From Acidobacteriaceae bacterium (GTDB lineage: Bacteria; Acidobacteriota; Terriglobia; Terriglobales; Acidobacteriaceae): DNA of 21,650 nucleotides. A program made the position numbers and the translations under genes. Of this stretch, positions 6,383 through 14,715 are shown one piece after another. Location: positions 4,113-25,762 of the forward strand of contig PMHC01000175.1 in NCBI GenBank assembly GCA_003156495.1. Direction: 5' to 3'. Under the pieces are notes generated by a model. It had not been told where the DNA came from. It worked only from the letters and a program-made list of their open reading frames with translations, and did no database searches. How positions within the stretch are numbered: the stretch's first letter is position 1; each line of letters starts with the position of its first letter.

Positions 6383-7305
6383 CGCAGAGCCTCGGCCAGC
6401 AGCGGCGCCGCGCCGGCTTCGATCAGCTTGGAGGCGGTTGTCAATCCCAGTGCTTCCGGATCGGTCTCCGCGCGTTCCTCGCTTAGATGTGTGCGTACGA
6501 CCTCTCCTGTAGTTGGCGAGGCGACGACGCCGAAGATTTCCACCCAGCCTTCGTGCTCGGATGCCGCGCGGCAGTGGATTCCGATTGGAACCTGGCAGCC
6601 GCCGCCCAGCGCCGCCAGCGCTGCCCGCTCGGCCGTAATGGCAAAGCGCGTGTCGGGGTGGTCGAGCGCGGCGACGGCGGCGATGGTTGCCGCGTCGTCT
6701 TTGCGCGTTTCGATTCCCAGCGCGCCCTGGCCGGCCGCTGGGCAAAAATCCTTCGGATCGAACCGCTCCCGCACCCAATCAGTGTGGCCCAGCCGGTCCA
6801 GCCCGGCGGCGGCCAACAGAATTGCATCGACCTGCCCGGCAGCTAGCTTACGCAGCCGCGTGCCGACGTTGCCGCGAAACTCCAGCAGCGCCAGCTCAGG
6901 CCGCAGCGACTTTAACTGCGCGCGCCGCCGCTGGCTGCTGGTGCCCACGCGCGCGTCCTGGGGCAGCGCGGCCAGGTTCTTATATTTGAGCGAAACAAAA
7001 ACGTCGCGCGGATCGGCGCGCTTGGGCGTTGCCGCCAGAGTGAATGGTTCCGGCAACTCTGTGGGCAAATCTTTGAGCGAATGTACGGCCAGATCGATGC
7101 GCCCTTCGGCCAGCGCTTCCTCAATCTCTTTGGTGAACATTCCTTTGGCGCCGACCTGCGCGAAAGTGACCTCCTGCAGCCGGTCGCCGATGGTCTTGAT
7201 GACTTCGATTTCGGTTTCATGTCCGGCCTCGCGCAAAAGCGCCGCCACGTGGTTAGCTTGCCAGAGCGCGAGCTCTGAGCCGCGACTGCCAATGCGTAGC
7301 TTCAT
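6379..7305 (-). CDS. hemC: Hydroxymethylbilane synthase (porphobilinogen deaminase)
   Basis: HemC polymerises four porphobilinogen molecules into hydroxymethylbilane on a covalently bound dipyrromethane cofactor. The 308-residue protein starts MKLRIGSRGSELALWQA, the classical N terminus. The catalytic aspartate is in HSLKDLPTELP (Asp79), the cofactor-binding arginines are in GTSSQRRRAQL and FRGNVGTRLRKL, and the cofactor cysteine is Cys237 in ALGGGCQVPIG. Length is normal. The chosen ATG has GGAGG seven bases upstream and overlaps the hemA stop as ATGA; a 26-residue upstream extension of the frame has no such support. All key residues are present, so it should be active. Confidence 0.96.
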   Translation of the reverse strand: MKLRIGSRGSELALWQANHVAALLREAGHETEIEVIKTIGDRLQEVTFAQVGAKGMFTKEIEEALAEGRIDLAVHSLKDLPTELPEPFTLAATPKRADPRDVFVSLKYKNLAALPQDARVGTSSQRRRAQLKSLRPELALLEFRGNVGTRLRKLAAGQVDAILLAAAGLDRLGHTDWVRERFDPKDFCPAAGQGALGIETRKDDAATIAAVAALDHPDTRFAITAERAALAALGGGCQVPIGIHCRAASEHEGWVEIFGVVASPTTGEVVRTHLSEERAETDPEALGLTTASKLIEAGAAPLLAEALR

Positions 7306-8618
7306 GGCCGCGCCTCCGCGTTTTCCGTGGGACTCTTCGCCGTTTCCGCCGCCGCTTCGTCTTCCGCCGGCACGATTGACCATTCGTCGCAGAGCGACTC
7401 AATCCGCGCCGAATTGCCTGTGCATGCCGCCTGCTTGAGCGCATGGATCGGAGAATGAAGAAATTTGTTGACCAGTCCGCGCGTCAGCGCCTCGACGGTG
7501 GCTTGCTGTTCGGCCGATAGCGCGCCCAGCCGGCCGTGGAAGTGATCGAGTTCCGCCCGGCGAATCTCTTCGGCTTTTTGTTGCAGCGCGACGATCGCCG
7601 GCGCGGCGCTGACGCTTCGCTGCCGCTGACAGAAGCGTTCGACCTCGGCCGCGATCAGCGCTTCGGCGTCGATCGCCTCGCGGCTGCGCTCTTCCATGTG
7701 CGCGGCGGCCACCTGCTGCAGGTCGTCGATGTCGTAGACGAAGATGCCGTCGAGGGTATTCAGCGCCGGGTCAACGTTACGCGGTACGGCCAGATCGATG
7801 AAGAACATTGGCCGGTTGCGCCGGCGGCGCAGGAACTTTTGCCCGTGTATCTTGCCGAAGATCGGATGTGGCGCGCTGGTTGAGGCGATCACGATGTCCG
7901 CTTCGCCGGCCGTTTCGTAGAGTTGCTCGAGGGGGACCGCGCGACCGCCGATCGTCTTGGCGATCAGGGCCGCTTTTTCCAGCGTGCGGTTGGTCACGAT
8001 GACGTCTGAGACGCCCTGCTGCACCAGATGGCGCGCGGTAAGTTCGCCCATCTTGCCTGCGCCAACCAGAAAAACGGTGCGGCCTTCGAGCGAGCCAAAG
8101 ATTTTGCGTGCCAGATCGACGGCCACCGAGGCAGTCGATACCGAGCTGGCGCCAATGCCGGTTTCACTGCGCGCTTTTTTGGCCGCGGCAAAGGCGCATT
8201 GCAGCAGCGGCTCCAGTTGCCCGGCTACGGTTCCGGCCGCGCGCGCCGCGGCGAAGGCCTCTTTTACCTGGCCGAGAATCTGCGCCTCGCCGATGACCAT
8301 TGAGTCCAGGCTGGCGGCCATGCGGAAAAGATGATGGACGGCTTCTTTGTCGCGATGCTCGTAGAGGTGCGGCGCGACCAGCGCGGCGTCGAGTCCGAAG
8401 TAGCGCGAGAGAAAGTCGCCGAGCGGCGTTTCAGGCTCATCGACGACGGCCAGCACTTCGACGCGGTTGCAGGTGGAAACGATCATGCACTCGGTGACGC
8501 CGGGCGTGGCGGCCAGCGCGCGAGTGGCTTCTTCCAGTTCACCGTGACCGATGGCGAGCTTTTCTCGCAGCGCGATGGGCGCCGTTTTGTGGTTCACGCC
8601 GATGAGCTTGATCGTCAT
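7302..8618 (-). CDS. hemA: Glutamyl-tRNA reductase
   Basis: HemA reduces glutamyl-tRNA(Glu) with NADPH to glutamate-1-semialdehyde, the first step of tetrapyrrole synthesis by the C5 route. The 438-residue protein has the catalytic N-terminal domain with STCNRVEV and nucleophile Cys50, exactly the E. coli position; the GEAQILGQVKEA block; the NADPH site FLVGAGKMGELTARHL (about 183-198); and the FIDLAVPRNVDP segment. The C-terminal dimerisation domain includes the FLHSPIHALKQA motif. A 35-residue acidic tail after it is unconserved. The start is fixed by the ATGA overlap with the upstream hemX/ccsA-like gene. C5-route use fits a non-alphaproteobacterium. Confidence 0.96.
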   Translation of the reverse strand: MTIKLIGVNHKTAPIALREKLAIGHGELEEATRALAATPGVTECMIVSTCNRVEVLAVVDEPETPLGDFLSRYFGLDAALVAPHLYEHRDKEAVHHLFRMAASLDSMVIGEAQILGQVKEAFAAARAAGTVAGQLEPLLQCAFAAAKKARSETGIGASSVSTASVAVDLARKIFGSLEGRTVFLVGAGKMGELTARHLVQQGVSDVIVTNRTLEKAALIAKTIGGRAVPLEQLYETAGEADIVIASTSAPHPIFGKIHGQKFLRRRRNRPMFFIDLAVPRNVDPALNTLDGIFVYDIDDLQQVAAAHMEERSREAIDAEALIAAEVERFCQRQRSVSAAPAIVALQQKAEEIRRAELDHFHGRLGALSAEQQATVEALTRGLVNKFLHSPIHALKQAACTGNSARIESLCDEWSIVPAEDEAAAETAKSPTENAEARP

Positions 8619-9451
8619 TGCAGGCCGAACCTGTGCACATGGCTGAAAAGGTTGGCGGCCCAAACGGCTATCATGACCGCCAGCGCCGCGCCGGAGATGT
8701 ATGCGGCCCGGCGGCCGCGCAGCCCCGCGCCGCGGCGGACCAGCAAAAGAACGACGTAGATCATCCACATCGCGAACGAGGCCACGATTTTGGGATCGCG
8801 ATAGTAGGCCGCGCCCAGTGCTGTTTCCTGTACCAGAACCGTTCCGATGAGCAGCCCTACCGTCATGCAGGGGAATCCGAACTCGATTGTGGCGAGGGCG
8901 ATGCGTTCGAGCGTGTCGAGCGGCGGCAGCCAATCGAGCGGCTTCCACCACGGGCTCGTCGCCGGTTGCGGCTTGGTCTTCAGCCGCCGCTCCTGCGCCA
9001 GATACATCAGCGAGGCCAGCAGGCTGAAGCAAAGCGCGGCGTAGGCCAGCAGCAGCGCGACAATATGCGCCACCAGCCAACCAATCCGCACGCCCGCCGA
9101 CGGAAAGTGATAAGTGTCCGGTCCCAGCGCCGGAACGAAGACCAGAAGAAAGGTCGCAGGCAAGGCGAAGATGCCCAGCGGGATGGCGTCGTAGATCCAC
9201 CAGACGAGGAAGAAGATTCCGGCCACGATAAAGCCCAGTAGCGACTCGATCTCGCGTATGCCGACCGGCATCCAGCGGTGAGCCTGGATGAGCATCTCCA
9301 TTACCGAGACGAAGTGGAAGAAAAAGCCCATTCCGCCCAGATGGACGCAGCTTTTGCGCCATGCCGTCGAGCGCTGAAGAACGGCGGGGAAGACGGCGAA
9401 GGCTCCCGCCGCGTAAAGTACAGCCGCAACTCGTAGCCAAAGCAGGTACAT
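8615..9451 (-). CDS. HemX/CcsA-like membrane protein, cytochrome c assembly domain family
   Basis: An integral membrane protein of 278 residues with about seven or eight hydrophobic segments, of the cytochrome c assembly (CcsA/HemX) family. Family features are a histidine-led helix WLVAHIVALLLAYAALCFSLLASLMYL ending in AQERRLK, and the C-terminal NLFSHVHRFG. The tryptophan-rich WWD haem-handling motif of true CcsA/CcmC/CcmF is not seen, which together with position favours a HemX-type role: in Bacillus, HemX is encoded beside hemA (hemAXCDBL) and lowers HemA level. Start choice: the ATG at 9449-9451 has AAGGTG nine bases upstream and follows a TATACT box at sensible distance; a GTG at 9494-9496 would put that box inside the gene. 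Its stop overlaps the hemA start as ATGA. Confidence 0.82.
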   Translation of the reverse strand: MYLLWLRVAAVLYAAGAFAVFPAVLQRSTAWRKSCVHLGGMGFFFHFVSVMEMLIQAHRWMPVGIREIESLLGFIVAGIFFLVWWIYDAIPLGIFALPATFLLVFVPALGPDTYHFPSAGVRIGWLVAHIVALLLAYAALCFSLLASLMYLAQERRLKTKPQPATSPWWKPLDWLPPLDTLERIALATIEFGFPCMTVGLLIGTVLVQETALGAAYYRDPKIVASFAMWMIYVVLLLVRRGAGLRGRRAAYISGAALAVMIAVWAANLFSHVHRFGLQ

Positions 9452-9481
9452 GGCAGCTTTCACCTTATGGCGCAACAGATT

Positions 9482-9487
9482 AGTATA
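9482..9487 (-). promoter_or_regulatory. TATACT -10 box of the hem operon
   Basis: On the minus strand TATACT lies about 30 nt before the ATG at 9451, placing the expected transcription start near 9475 and giving a short leader that contains the ribosome binding site. No good -35 hexamer is at the usual distance; the TGTGA palindrome occupies that area. Confidence 0.5.
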
Positions 9488-9488
9488 C

Positions 9489-9504
9489 TGTGACACAAAT
9501 CACG
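9489..9504. promoter_or_regulatory. TGTGA-N6-TCAC palindrome (Crp/Fnr- or Rex-like operator)
   Basis: TGTGA CACAAA TCACG on the plus strand matches the Crp consensus TGTGA-N6-TCACA at 9 of 10 defined positions and also resembles the Rex site. It sits directly upstream of the TATACT box of the hem operon, centred roughly 21 nt upstream of the predicted start, a position more typical of repression. The region is shared with the divergent mutS gene about 150 nt away. Confidence 0.45.
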
Positions 9505-9650
9505 TGGCGAAATGGCGGCGGCTGTTGCCTGTCTCTTGGCCTTGATTTTTTTTACGCTGCCTGCGCCGAAAAGCGATTCTGACGCAGCGTATTTGTTCCC
9601 GATTCCCCACAAAAGAGAATCGCGCCGGCGCGTTAATCTTGTAGTTAACT

Positions 9651-12416
9651 GTGATTCGCGAAGAGAATGTGTCGAAAACGGAGTTGGTGGCGCAGGTGCC
9701 TCCCGTGGCGGAGGCTGAGCCGGAGTTTGTGCTGACGGCGCTGCCGGCCGAGAAGCCGGTTGCCGAGAAAAAGCGCGCCGATAAAGCCGCGGCGGAGCTG
9801 ACGCCCTTCATGCGCCAGTGGGCGACGGCCAAAAAGCAGAATCCCGACGCGCTGCTTTTCTTCCGCATGGGTGATTTTTACGAGCTATTTTACGACGATG
9901 CCGCCGTGGCCAGCCGCGAGTTGCAACTGACGCTGACCTCGCGCGACAAAACGCGCAACATGCCCATGTGCGGCGTGCCGTACCATGCCGTGGAGCAGTA
10001 TCTGGCGCGGCTGTTGCGCAAGGGCTATCGCATCGCCATCTGCGACCAGATGGAAGATCCCAAGCTCACCAAAAAGCTCGTCAAGCGCGAAGTAACGCGC
10101 GTGCTGACGCCGGGAACGGCGATCGACTCGGGACTCGGCCAGGAGCAGAATAATTTTTTGGCGGCGCTTTACGAATGCGAGTCCCAAGGCGAATCGCTCT
10201 GCGGCGCTGCGCTGCTTGACGTTTCGACGGGCGAATTTCGCACCATGGAATTTCGCGGCGCGACGGCGCGGGCGCAAGCTGTCGACGCGCTGTTGATGGC
10301 CTCGCCCAGCGAGGTGCTCGCTGCCGCCAGTGCTGAGTTGCCAGAGTTGCTCGAACGCATTCCGGCCCGCACGCGCGTCGAAGATTGGGTCTGGACCGCC
10401 GAGTTCGCCGTGCCGCTGGTCGAGCGGCAATTGAATGTGCGCTCGCTTGAAGGTTTCGGCCTTGAAGGGCACGAAGCGGCTGCCATCGCTGCTGGAGCCG
10501 TGCTGCACTACGTGCGTACCACGCAAAAAAACGAGGCGCTGCACATCGATTCGCTGCGCTTTGAGGAGCACTCGACGGCGCTCGAACTCGATCAGGTAAC
10601 GGTGCGAAATCTGGAACTGGTTGAGCCGCTTTTTTCCGGTCAGGACGACGGCGTAACGCTCTTCCGTACTCTCGACGCCTGCCTCACGCCGATGGGCAAG
10701 CGGCTGCTGCGAGCCACGATTCTGCGGCCGTTGAACGACGCCGCCGCGATCGAAGCGCGCTACGAGGCCGTCTCCGAGGCGCACGGCGATCTGCTCAAGC
10801 GCGAAGAGATTCGGCGCGCCTTTGGTGGAATCCTCGACTTGGAGCGGCTGCTGGCGCGCATCTCGCTTGACTCGGCCGGCCCGCGCGATGTGCGCGCATT
10901 GGCGACAAGTCTGGCGCATCTGCCGGGGCTGAAAACCGCGCTCAATGCGATGACTTCGCCGCTCTGGCGCGTGTTTGCCGAAAATCTCGACACGCTCGAT
11001 GAACTGACAGCACGAATTGCAAAAACGCTTGTCGCCGAGCCGCCACTTACGCTGGTCGACGGCGGCGCAATTGCCGCTGGTGTGGATGCGGAGTTGGACG
11101 AATTGTGTTCGATTTCCACCAGCGGACGACAGGCCATCGCCGCCATTGAAAATCGCGAGCGGCAGCGGACCGGAATCGGTTCACTCAAGGTGCGCTACAA
11201 CTCGGTCTTCGGCTACTACATCGAGATCACCAAGGCCAATCTTGCGCTTGCGCCGGACGACTACGAGCGCAAACAGACGCTGGTCAACGCCGAGCGATTC
11301 ACGACGCCTGAGCTCAAGGAATACGAGAGAAAAATCCTCTCCGCGCACGACCGCTCGATTGAAATCGAAAAACGCATTTTTGCGGAGCTGCGCAAATCTG
11401 TTCTCGATAGCGCGCACCGCATTCGCCGCAGCTCGGCCGTGGTGGCCGAATCCGATTTGATCGCCTGCTTCGCGCATCTGGCCGCTGCCCGCCGCTACGT
11501 GCGGCCGCTGCTTTCCGACGAACCGGTGCTTGAAGCCGTCGCCGCGCGCCATCCGGTCATCGAGCAATGGATGGAGCAGACGCGTGAGGGGCGCTTCATC
11601 GGCAACGATCTTTACTTGAATGCCAGCGAAGAAGGCCCGAGCCTGCTGCTGGTCACCGGTCCGAATATGGGCGGCAAGAGCACCTATCTGCGGCAGGCGG
11701 CAATGCTGGCGCTGATGGCGCAGATGGGCTGCTTTGTGCCCGCCGATCGCCTGCGCCTCGGCCTTGTTGATCGCATCTACACGCGCATCGGCGCCAGTGA
11801 CAACGTGGCTCGCGGTCGTTCCACCTTCATGGTCGAGATGATGGAGACGGCGACGATTCTGAATACCGCTACGCGCCGCTCGCTGATTCTGCTCGACGAG
11901 ATGGGGCGCGGCACGGCCACCTTTGACGGCCTCGCGCTGGCTTGGTCGACGGTCGAATATTTGCAAGCCGAGATCGGCGCGCGCACGCTTTTTGCCACGC
12001 ACTATCACGAGCTGACCATCCTGGCCGAAAAACTGCCGCGCGTGCGCAACCTGCGTGTGGGCGTGAAAGAAACTCCGGCCGGAATCGTTTTCCTGCATAG
12101 CATCGAGCCGGGCGCGGCCGACAAAAGCTACGGAATCGACGTGGCCAAGCTGGCCGGCCTGCCCATGGCTGTGATTGAGCGCGCCCGCCGCATTTTGCGC
12201 CAGCATGAAAAGCAGGAGCAGCAGAACGTGCAGATCGAAACCGAGCCCGAGCCGATGCAGATGGCGATCTTCACGCCGCTTTCGCAAAAGATCGTGGACC
12301 GGATCGAGGCCACCGATGTGAACCAGTTGACGCCGCTGCAAGCGCTGAATCTGCTTGAAGAGCTCAAACAGGAATTGAAAGAAACTGGGACGAAGGAATT
12401 AGGAACTAAGGACTAG
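9651..12416 (+). CDS. mutS: DNA mismatch repair protein MutS
   Basis: MutS recognises base mismatches and small loops and starts methyl-independent or MutL-dependent repair. The 921-residue protein has the complete MutS1 layout: domain I from about residue 51, with the mismatch-wedging Phe-x-Glu motif in MGDFYELF (Phe76, Glu78); core and clamp domains (about 300-600); and the C-terminal ABC ATPase with Walker A GPNMGGKS (670-677), Walker B ending LLDEMGRGT (Asp749-Glu750), and the ATHYHEL switch. The C-terminal tail has a clamp-binding-like MAIFTP stretch. About 50 residues precede domain I, rich in Ala, Glu and Lys. The start is uncertain: GTG at 9651 or GTG at 9669, neither with a good ribosome binding site. 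Confidence 0.97.
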   Translation: MIREENVSKTELVAQVPPVAEAEPEFVLTALPAEKPVAEKKRADKAAAELTPFMRQWATAKKQNPDALLFFRMGDFYELFYDDAAVASRELQLTLTSRDKTRNMPMCGVPYHAVEQYLARLLRKGYRIAICDQMEDPKLTKKLVKREVTRVLTPGTAIDSGLGQEQNNFLAALYECESQGESLCGAALLDVSTGEFRTMEFRGATARAQAVDALLMASPSEVLAAASAELPELLERIPARTRVEDWVWTAEFAVPLVERQLNVRSLEGFGLEGHEAAAIAAGAVLHYVRTTQKNEALHIDSLRFEEHSTALELDQVTVRNLELVEPLFSGQDDGVTLFRTLDACLTPMGKRLLRATILRPLNDAAAIEARYEAVSEAHGDLLKREEIRRAFGGILDLERLLARISLDSAGPRDVRALATSLAHLPGLKTALNAMTSPLWRVFAENLDTLDELTARIAKTLVAEPPLTLVDGGAIAAGVDAELDELCSISTSGRQAIAAIENRERQRTGIGSLKVRYNSVFGYYIEITKANLALAPDDYERKQTLVNAERFTTPELKEYERKILSAHDRSIEIEKRIFAELRKSVLDSAHRIRRSSAVVAESDLIACFAHLAAARRYVRPLLSDEPVLEAVAARHPVIEQWMEQTREGRFIGNDLYLNASEEGPSLLLVTGPNMGGKSTYLRQAAMLALMAQMGCFVPADRLRLGLVDRIYTRIGASDNVARGRSTFMVEMMETATILNTATRRSLILLDEMGRGTATFDGLALAWSTVEYLQAEIGARTLFATHYHELTILAEKLPRVRNLRVGVKETPAGIVFLHSIEPGAADKSYGIDVAKLAGLPMAVIERARRILRQHEKQEQQNVQIETEPEPMQMAIFTPLSQKIVDRIEATDVNQLTPLQALNLLEELKQELKETGTKELGTKD

Positions 12417-12439
12417 GGTACGAGATCCGAGGAGCGGAA

Positions 12440-13549
12440 ATGGCTGCAACATTGCGTCAGGCGGCGGGTAGCCTGTTGGTGGTCGGCGTTGGCGGAACGG
12501 AACTGACGGCGCTGGAACGCGCCTGGCTCAAGCTGGTGCGGCCGGCGGGCGTCATTCTGTTTCGCCGGAATATTGCCGATGCCAAACAAACTCGCGCTTT
12601 ACTCGGCGAATCAATGCAGCTTTGCGCGCCGCGCAATTTGCGCTTTGTTGACGTGGAAGGTGGCTCCGTCGACCGGCTGCGCGATGCGCTTGCGCCAATG
12701 CCTTCGGCGCAGGCCGTGGCTCTTGCCGCGTGCAAAAAATCCCGGCTCGCGTTCGCTTACGAGCACGGCGAGTTGATCGCGCGGGCGGTGAAGGCCTTCG
12801 GCTTTAACACCACGCTTGCGCCCGTCGTCGATTTAGCTCTGCCCGGTTCGGCAGCGGTGATGGGAACGCGTTGCGCCGCGCCCGATGCGGCCGGAACAAT
12901 TGCCTATGCGCGCGAATTTCTTGCCGGACTGGCGGCGCAAAATGTGGTCGGCTGCGCAAAACATTTTCCAGGCCTCGGCGGAGGCCTCTGCGATTCGCAT
13001 CTTTCGACGCCGACGATTGAGCGCGGGTGGCGGCAGTTGTGGCGCGAAGATTTGGAGCCTTACCGCGCATTGCGCGATCAATTGCCAATGGTGATGGTCA
13101 ACCATGCCGCTTATCCCAAGACCGCGGGCAAAGCGCGGCCCGCAAGCGTTTCGCGCTTCTGGATCGGTAAAATCCTGCGCCAGCGGATCGGCTACAGCGG
13201 CCTTGTCCTCTCCGACGATTTGGAGATGGGCGGAATTTTAAAATTCATGCCCATCGAAGAGGCGGCTGTCGAAGCCGTGCGAGCAGGCTCGGATCTGATC
13301 GAAATCTGCCATAGCGCGGAGCTGATTCTGCGCGCCTATGAAGCGCTACTTGCCGAAGCCGAGCGTTCGGCGCCCTTCAGCAAGCTGCTCGTGGCGCGCG
13401 CGCGTGAGTCGGCGAGGAAACGCGCGAAGAGTTTTTCTCCCGCTCTTTCTTCCGCGCTGGGTGCGCGGCAGTTCGAGGCGTTGCGATCGAAAATTTTGCG
13501 CTTTGGCGAACGCGTGGCCAAGGCCACTTCTTCTCAGGAGAAGGCATGA
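12440..13549 (+). CDS. nagZ: Beta-N-acetylhexosaminidase, GH3 (NagZ-type)
   Basis: NagZ removes N-acetylglucosamine from GlcNAc-anhydroMurNAc (peptides) in peptidoglycan recycling. The 369-residue protein is a single GH3 barrel without signal peptide, so cytoplasmic. Visible motifs: VDVEGGSVDRLRD (71-82; substrate-binding Arg79), MGTR (Arg144), KHFPGLGGGLCDSH with the Asp185-His187 catalytic dyad, and LSDDLEMGG with the likely nucleophile Asp259. Two departures from the usual enterobacterial pattern are Leu instead of His in KHFPG(H)G and Ser instead of Arg after EGG; the catalytic residues are kept. GAGGAG lies five bases before the ATG. It follows mutS by 23 nt and its stop overlaps the start of anmK, the enzyme that uses one of its products. 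Confidence 0.92.
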   Translation: MAATLRQAAGSLLVVGVGGTELTALERAWLKLVRPAGVILFRRNIADAKQTRALLGESMQLCAPRNLRFVDVEGGSVDRLRDALAPMPSAQAVALAACKKSRLAFAYEHGELIARAVKAFGFNTTLAPVVDLALPGSAAVMGTRCAAPDAAGTIAYAREFLAGLAAQNVVGCAKHFPGLGGGLCDSHLSTPTIERGWRQLWREDLEPYRALRDQLPMVMVNHAAYPKTAGKARPASVSRFWIGKILRQRIGYSGLVLSDDLEMGGILKFMPIEEAAVEAVRAGSDLIEICHSAELILRAYEALLAEAERSAPFSKLLVARARESARKRAKSFSPALSSALGARQFEALRSKILRFGERVAKATSSQEKA

Positions 13550-14715
13550 GTGCTAAATCCATGATGGTGGCCGGCGTGATGAGCGGCACCTCGGCCGACG
13601 GAATCGATGTCGCCGTGGTGCGCATTACACCGGGCAAACTGCATCCTAAACACGTGCTTGTGGCGCATGAGGGGTTTACTTATCCGGTGGCGTTGCGGCG
13701 CGCGGTGCTGGCGGCGATGAACGCCAGCGCCACTTCGACGGCCGAGTTGGCGCGGCTGAATTGGCGGTTGGGACTGGCCTATGCCGAGGCCGTAAAAGAA
13801 ACCGCGGGGCGGCATAAAATCAAACTCGATCTGGTTGGCTGCCATGGTCAGACGCTCTACCACCAAGCTCGCGTTGAATCCTACCTCGGCCGCAAATTCG
13901 CCTGCACCTGGCAGGTGGGCGAATCGCAAGCTATCGCGGCGGAACTTGGCGTGCCTGTTGCCTCGAACTTCCGGCCGATGGATATGCTGGCCGGTGGTCA
14001 GGGCGCGCCGCTGGTTCCGCTCTTCGATTATGTTTTTTACGCAGACAAAAAACGCGGCCGCGTGCTGCAGAATATCGGCGGCATCGCCAACTTCTCCGCC
14101 ATTCCGGCGGATGCTTCACCCGATGCGGTAGTCGCTTTCGATAGCGGTCCGGGAAACATGATTATCGATTGGATGACGCACGAGCTTTTCGGCAAGGAGT
14201 TCGATCGTAACGGCGCTTTGGCCGCGGCCGGAACCGTCATTGTGCCGGTGCTCGCCGAAGCGCTGCGCCATCCATATTACCGGATCAAACCGCCGAAGAC
14301 CGCAGGCCGCGAGCAATTCGGGCGCGAGTACGCGGCGCAGCTTTTGGCTGCCTGCCGCAAGCGGAGCAAGAGTCCCAACGACGCGTTGGCGACGGCGACG
14401 GCGCTGACGGCGGAAACGATTGTTCGTAGTTACAAACGCTTTGCGCATCCGCGCATGAAGGGTTGCGGCGTGGACTTCATCGTTTCTGGCGGCGGCGCGC
14501 GAAATCGCACGCTGATGGCGATGCTGGCCGAGCGGCTGGAACCGCTGAATTGTACGGTGACCGCCAGCGGCGAGCACGGCCTGCCGGTCGACGCCAAGGA
14601 GGCCGCGGCCTTTGCGCTGCTGGCCTGGCAAACGTGGAACCGGCTGCCGGGAAACGTGCCCTCGGCCACCGGCGCCAAGCGCGCAATGATTCTAGGGCAG
14701 GTGAGCTATGCGTAA
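13546..14715 (+). CDS. anmK: Anhydro-N-acetylmuramic acid kinase
   Basis: AnmK hydrolyses the 1,6-anhydro ring and phosphorylates anhydroMurNAc to MurNAc-6-phosphate, the step after NagZ in muropeptide recycling. The 389-residue protein belongs to the ASKHA superfamily. Motifs in order: GVMSGTSADGIDVAVV (10-25), CHGQTLYH (99-106), NFRPMDMLAGGQGAPLVP (141-158), QNIGGIANFS, the catalytic AFDSGPGNMIID with Asp199, and FIVSGGGARN near the C terminus. Length and motif order are normal. ATG overlaps the nagZ stop (ATGA), with AGGAGAAGG just before it. The NagZ product reaches the next enzyme from one transcript. The next gene starts inside its last eight bases. Confidence 0.96.
   Translation: MSAKSMMVAGVMSGTSADGIDVAVVRITPGKLHPKHVLVAHEGFTYPVALRRAVLAAMNASATSTAELARLNWRLGLAYAEAVKETAGRHKIKLDLVGCHGQTLYHQARVESYLGRKFACTWQVGESQAIAAELGVPVASNFRPMDMLAGGQGAPLVPLFDYVFYADKKRGRVLQNIGGIANFSAIPADASPDAVVAFDSGPGNMIIDWMTHELFGKEFDRNGALAAAGTVIVPVLAEALRHPYYRIKPPKTAGREQFGREYAAQLLAACRKRSKSPNDALATATALTAETIVRSYKRFAHPRMKGCGVDFIVSGGGARNRTLMAMLAERLEPLNCTVTASGEHGLPVDAKEAAAFALLAWQTWNRLPGNVPSATGAKRAMILGQVSYA

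Noticed and set aside
5975..7438. 487-codon plus ORF antisense to hemC and hemD
   Set aside because: Long only because GC-rich genes lack antisense stops; composition is Arg/Ala/Ser-rich and hemC/hemD on the other strand are certain.
11181..12341. 386-codon minus ORF antisense to mutS
   Set aside because: Antisense shadow of conserved mutS ATPase sequence.
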